From an uncultured Bacteroidales bacterium (GTDB lineage: Bacteria > Bacteroidota > Bacteroidia > Bacteroidales > P3), in contig ONCC01000004.1 of the NCBI GenBank assembly GCA_900316235.1, positions 109,406-173,405 of the forward strand: a DNA stretch of 64,000 nucleotides. The letters run 5' to 3'. The first letter of the stretch is position 1. Every line of letters starts with the position of its first letter. Of this stretch, positions 60,545-64,000 are shown piece by piece. A model generated the notes under the pieces. It saw only the letters and a program-made list of their open reading frames with translations, ran no database searches and was not told the origin of the DNA. A program made the translations under genes and the position numbers.

Positions 60545-61051
60545 ATGAAAATACATTTGTCCTTTCTTTTACTGCTCTTGCTCTCCTCTTCGCCTTTTGC
60601 TCTCCATGCGCAGGTGGCTACTGTGTCCATGGGTGGCCATGTAACGGGTTCCGAGGGCGAGTTGACCGTCTCTCTGGGACAATGCGCCACGCAAACGCTC
60701 TACGACACCGCCGTCACCGTCAACGTGCGCACCGCATCCATCACAGAAGGGGTTCTGCAGCCTTATCTCTCTTTCGAACTTAACCATATCGATGACATAG
60801 AACCCCTCTCGTGCCTCATCAACCTCTACCCCAACCCCACCACCGAAAGTTTCACTCTTGAGAGCGACGAAACCATCTCCCCCCTCCACTACACTCTCTA
60901 TTCCCTCAGCGGACAACTCCTCCTCGAAGATTCCTTTCTGCAGCAAACCTCCGTCAATGTCTCCAATCTCCCCTCGGGCCACTATATGCTGCGCATCGAA
61001 AACAAGGAGAAAAACCAGTTAAATGTGTATAAAGTAATCAAAATCAGATAA
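60545..61051 (+). CDS. Small T9SS-exported protein (surface operon gene 3)
   Basis: 168 residues. Signal peptide (cleavage near LHAQ), a short domain with GSEGELTVSLGQ and SITEGVLQPYLSFEL, then the T9SS type A sorting domain LINLYPNPTTESFTLES, HYTLYSLSGQLLLEDS, VNVSNLPSGHYMLRIEN and a basic VYKVIKIR end. The short pre-CTD part with the GVLQP motif is seen in many Bacteroidales operons of this kind; function unknown. Confidence 0.85.
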   Translation: MKIHLSFLLLLLLSSSPFALHAQVATVSMGGHVTGSEGELTVSLGQCATQTLYDTAVTVNVRTASITEGVLQPYLSFELNHIDDIEPLSCLINLYPNPTTESFTLESDETISPLHYTLYSLSGQLLLEDSFLQQTSVNVSNLPSGHYMLRIENKEKNQLNVYKVIKIR

Positions 61052-61054
61052 GCT

Positions 61055-64000
61055 ATGATAATGGTTAAAGGTTATAGGTTAAAGATTAATGAAAAATGGA
61101 TACGCAATACTGTCTGCGTATGTCTATTCTTCATTCTTCATTTTTTATTCTTCATTCCAGCACAGGCACAAGCCCCCAAGCGTATCAATTATCAGGCGGT
61201 AGTGCGCGATGCCAACGGCCGCCTCGTGGAAAACGGCACCATCCCTGTCCGCATCACTATCATGCAAGGGTCTCCCACGGGCACAGTGGTCTACACAGAG
61301 AATGCTACTGTCACCACCAATAGTTTTGGCCTCTTCTCTCATGAGGTGGGTTCCAATGCCGACCTCGGTGTCGTTGACTGGAGCAATGGTCCCTTCTATC
61401 TCCAATCTGAGGTGCAGCTCACCGAGGGCGCTATGTTCAACATCGTCACCAACCAACAGCTCGTCAGCGTGCCTTATGCCCTCTATGCCGGCATTGCCGA
61501 CAGCGTGCGGGGCGTTCCTTTCGAGGAATCGCAGGTGCTTTGGATGTCCAACGATACCATCTTCCTCACTGGCGGCAGTTTCGTGGTGCTGCCCCTAGAT
61601 TTCGATGGCGACTATAACCACCTGACCAACAAGCCTACCAATATCAGCCAGTTCACCAATGACGCCGGCTACATCACGAACGAGGTGCAGGTACTCTCCA
61701 TCTCCAACGACACCATCTTCCTCACTGGTGGCAGCTTCGTAAAACTCCCCGCCGGTTTCGACGGCAACTACAACAGCCTCACCAACCGTCCCACCACCCT
61801 CAGCGCTTTCACCAACGATATGGGCTTCATCACCCAGGAGGTGCAGGTGCTTTCTTTTGGCAATGATACCATCTACCTCACTGGCGGCAGCTATGTCGTT
61901 ATCCCCGACTACACCGAGGTACAGACCCTCGCCGACGTGGTGGCTCTTGGCAACTCCGCCGGTGGCGAGCAGCTGAAGAATCTCCTCGATCCCACCGACC
62001 CGCAGGATGCTGTCACCAAACGCTATGTCGATTCCATCTGGGCGCTGCTGGCAGAAAATCCCGATGCCAACTACAGCACACATAACGTCACGCAAGTCGA
62101 TGTCTGCGACACCTTCTCCTGGCATGGCACCACCTACTCCTTGACGGGCACCTACACCTATGCTTACTCTAACGAAGGGGGCTTCTATAGTGTCGATACC
62201 CTGAAGCTCCACGTCCGCGTGGGAACCCACAATGTGGAGAACGTCACCGCTACCGGCACCTACACCTGGCATGACAGCCTCTACACCGCCTCGGGAAACT
62301 ATTTATATAACTACCTCAACCTCTACGGCTGCCCCAGTGTCGACACCCTGCGCCTCACCCTCCATGCCGGTAGTGCCGACTGTACCTCTCTCCGCTTCGC
62401 ATCCGACACCGCTCAACTCAACGCTTGTGGTCGCGTCTCATGGTATGGGGCCAATATCCGCACCTCTGGCATGTATGAGCATAGTCTCGGGAATATTGCC
62501 GTCGGCGGCTGCGACAGCGTGGTGCGTGTGCAGATAGAGATTCTTCCCATGTTCCATGGCGACACCTCGGCCCGTACCCCCACGAGCGTCACTTGGCGTG
62601 GTAATACCTATAGTGTCACTGGCGACTATTCCGATACCCTCACTGCTGTCAACGGTTGCGACTCCATCTATACACTCCATCTGGTCATCGGCACCAATGC
62701 TGGCGTGGGCTCCATCCCCGGTCGCTTCTCCATCGGTAATGGCGAGTATGTGCGCTTTGCCTGCGGAAACCTCCAGCATCTCTCCTCCGACCAGTTCTGG
62801 AAGTTCGCCGAACACCAATACGAGGTGCTCAATAGCACCTGCGCTGCCGCCTACTATCCTACCTGGAGTGATATATTTGGCTGGGGCACCAGTGGCTATC
62901 ACAACCCCAGTGACCCCCTTAACCTCTACTACCAGCCCTACGACCACTCCAACACCTCCGCCGCCCAGGGCACCTCTGCCTATACCTACAACCAGTACGG
63001 TTATGGTCCTTCGCTGAATATGACCGACACCAACCTCACAGGATCCAGTGCCAACTACGACTGGGGACAGTACAATATCATTGCCAATGGCGGCTTCCAA
63101 CAAGGGCTCTGGCGCTTGCTTTCCAACGATGAGTGGGACTATATTCTCAACCAGCGCAACAATGCCTCCTACCTCCGTTCCATCGGCCGCGTAAATGGTA
63201 TCAATGGCTTTATTGTCCTTGCCGACGACGGCAATGCCCACCTGCCTGCAGGACTCTCCTTCACTGCCAATGCCACCTCTTATTATACCAATTCCTACTC
63301 TCTTACCCAATGGGAGGCGCTGGAAGATTCGGGGGCACTATTTCTTCCTGTAGGTTACTACTGGACCTCCACCAGCGGCGGCTCTGGCGCTGCCTATTGT
63401 CTCACTATTACTGGCAGCAACGTCATCCAAGCCCCTTACAACCGCAGCAACCAGAACTATGTACGTCTGGCGCAGGATTATGATCCCAATGCAATGACCT
63501 GCAGCTGCACCTACTACGACACCACTATCATTTCCTCGGGCACCTTCTCCTGGCACAGCCACACCTATACCGAGACTGGTGATTATATGGAGGCCATTAC
63601 CAATGCTGCCGGCTGCGACAGCATCATCTCCCTCTCGCTGATTATCGAGGATCCGGGCGTCCTCCCTTCCTATTTCTCGGTCAGCGCCACTCACCAGGTG
63701 CGCTTCTCCAAAGGCAACCTCCAGTACAAAGCCTCCAACAACGTCTGGCGCTTCGGCCACCACCAATACGACTATCGTGGCGCCGACAACAGCAAGCGCT
63801 CTGCCACCTATACCGGCTGGATTGACCAATTTGCTTGGGCTACCAGCGGTTACCATGATAGTACCGACTTTGGAAATACTAGTTATCAACCCTGGTCTTC
63901 TGGCGGTGGTCCTTCCAGCCGTATGGCTGACTGGGATCTCGTCAACACCAGTGCCCAGTACGACTGGGGCGTCCACTGCCCCATTGCCAACGGCGGCAAC
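61055..64000 (+). CDS. Large secreted repeat protein, 3' end outside window (surface operon gene 4)
   Basis: At least 982 codons, open to the right edge. The signal segment (VCVCLFFILHFLFFIPAQAQ) is followed by KRINYQAVVRDANGRLVENG, a start shared by many Bacteroidales surface proteins. Then come NDTIFLTGGSFVKLP-type repeats (three, near 190-285), Ig-like repeats with GTYTWHDSLYTASGNY and GCDSIYTLHLVI, and two copies of a lectin- or FISUMP-like module: FGWGTSGYHN / NYDWGQYNIIANGG / WRLLSNDEWDYIL near 600-700, and the start of another at the edge (FAWATSGYHD, YDWGVHCPIANGG). The C-terminus, perhaps a T9SS domain, is missing. Confidence 0.85.
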   Translation, partial: MIMVKGYRLKINEKWIRNTVCVCLFFILHFLFFIPAQAQAPKRINYQAVVRDANGRLVENGTIPVRITIMQGSPTGTVVYTENATVTTNSFGLFSHEVGSNADLGVVDWSNGPFYLQSEVQLTEGAMFNIVTNQQLVSVPYALYAGIADSVRGVPFEESQVLWMSNDTIFLTGGSFVVLPLDFDGDYNHLTNKPTNISQFTNDAGYITNEVQVLSISNDTIFLTGGSFVKLPAGFDGNYNSLTNRPTTLSAFTNDMGFITQEVQVLSFGNDTIYLTGGSYVVIPDYTEVQTLADVVALGNSAGGEQLKNLLDPTDPQDAVTKRYVDSIWALLAENPDANYSTHNVTQVDVCDTFSWHGTTYSLTGTYTYAYSNEGGFYSVDTLKLHVRVGTHNVENVTATGTYTWHDSLYTASGNYLYNYLNLYGCPSVDTLRLTLHAGSADCTSLRFASDTAQLNACGRVSWYGANIRTSGMYEHSLGNIAVGGCDSVVRVQIEILPMFHGDTSARTPTSVTWRGNTYSVTGDYSDTLTAVNGCDSIYTLHLVIGTNAGVGSIPGRFSIGNGEYVRFACGNLQHLSSDQFWKFAEHQYEVLNSTCAAAYYPTWSDIFGWGTSGYHNPSDPLNLYYQPYDHSNTSAAQGTSAYTYNQYGYGPSLNMTDTNLTGSSANYDWGQYNIIANGGFQQGLWRLLSNDEWDYILNQRNNASYLRSIGRVNGINGFIVLADDGNAHLPAGLSFTANATSYYTNSYSLTQWEALEDSGALFLPVGYYWTSTSGGSGAAYCLTITGSNVIQAPYNRSNQNYVRLAQDYDPNAMTCSCTYYDTTIISSGTFSWHSHTYTETGDYMEAITNAAGCDSIISLSLIIEDPGVLPSYFSVSATHQVRFSKGNLQYKASNNVWRFGHHQYDYRGADNSKRSATYTGWIDQFAWATSGYHDSTDFGNTSYQPWSSGGGPSSRMADWDLVNTSAQYDWGVHCPIANGGN

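Overview
The window looks like a chromosome segment of an uncultured gut- or rumen-type Bacteroidales bacterium. The evidence is the Bacteroidetes promoter signature (TTTG about 19-20 bp upstream of a TAnnTTTG -7 element) seen before many genes, several surface proteins with type A C-terminal sorting signals of the type IX secretion system (T9SS), and families typical of this order (DUF4248, DUF6266, GSCFA, C10/streptopain peptidase with InlB-like repeats). Genus cannot be assigned from the sequence alone.

Layout. (1) 1-1.2 kb: the 3' part of an adenosine-deaminase-fold enzyme with a very long insert, possibly RdrB of a RADAR-like system whose partner would lie off the left edge. (2) 1.66-11.1 kb: one long unit with an ECF sigma factor, overlapping membrane proteins (anti-sigma candidates), a lipoprotein and two large T9SS-exported proteins. 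(3) 11.2-34.1 kb: a dense, AT-rich, patchwork defence and mobile region. It holds a TIR-NDT fusion with a second NDT-like protein, DUF4248, an MNT/HEPN pair, AbiH, a proteasome-fold Ntn hydrolase with a small partner, a 4-TM protein with a membrane-anchored S24/S26-like protein, a five-gene operon (GHKL ATPase, STAS-PRTase-like, metallophosphoesterase-PRTase-like, ThyX, AlbA_2 regulator), a dual-HEPN/KAP ATPase pair, a small phage-like lysis and tail module (DUF6266, tail-like proteins, amidase, overlapping spanin-like pair), a PIN-domain pair and a PD-(D/E)XK-like protein. (4) 35.1-36.4 kb: an AAA_14/DUF4143 ATPase between degenerate repeats. (5) 36.7-47.4 kb: ordinary chromosome with a purine permease, ettA, dnaE, GSCFA, ddl and tRNA-Cys. 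(6) 47.7-57.2 kb: a histidine kinase and response regulator followed by a giant secreted C10 protease and a lipoprotein. (7) 57.4-64 kb: a duplicated segment, a structured RNA candidate leading into a truncated SPFH gene, then a surface operon (lipoprotein, OmpA-family protein, two secreted proteins) running off the right edge.

The best candidates for an undescribed system are the 18.99-25.03 kb operon, in which two different proteins carry PRTase-like domains next to a GHKL ATPase and a calcineurin-like phosphoesterase, and the 11.2-12.7 kb TIR-NDT plus NDT pair. The region is also stitched together by several dispersed repeat families: a DUF4248-plus-terminator cassette in three states of decay, a hairpin-plus-tail element that in one copy has become coding sequence, and a terminator-linked repeat at two cargo boundaries. 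These suggest modular exchange of cargo by recombination.
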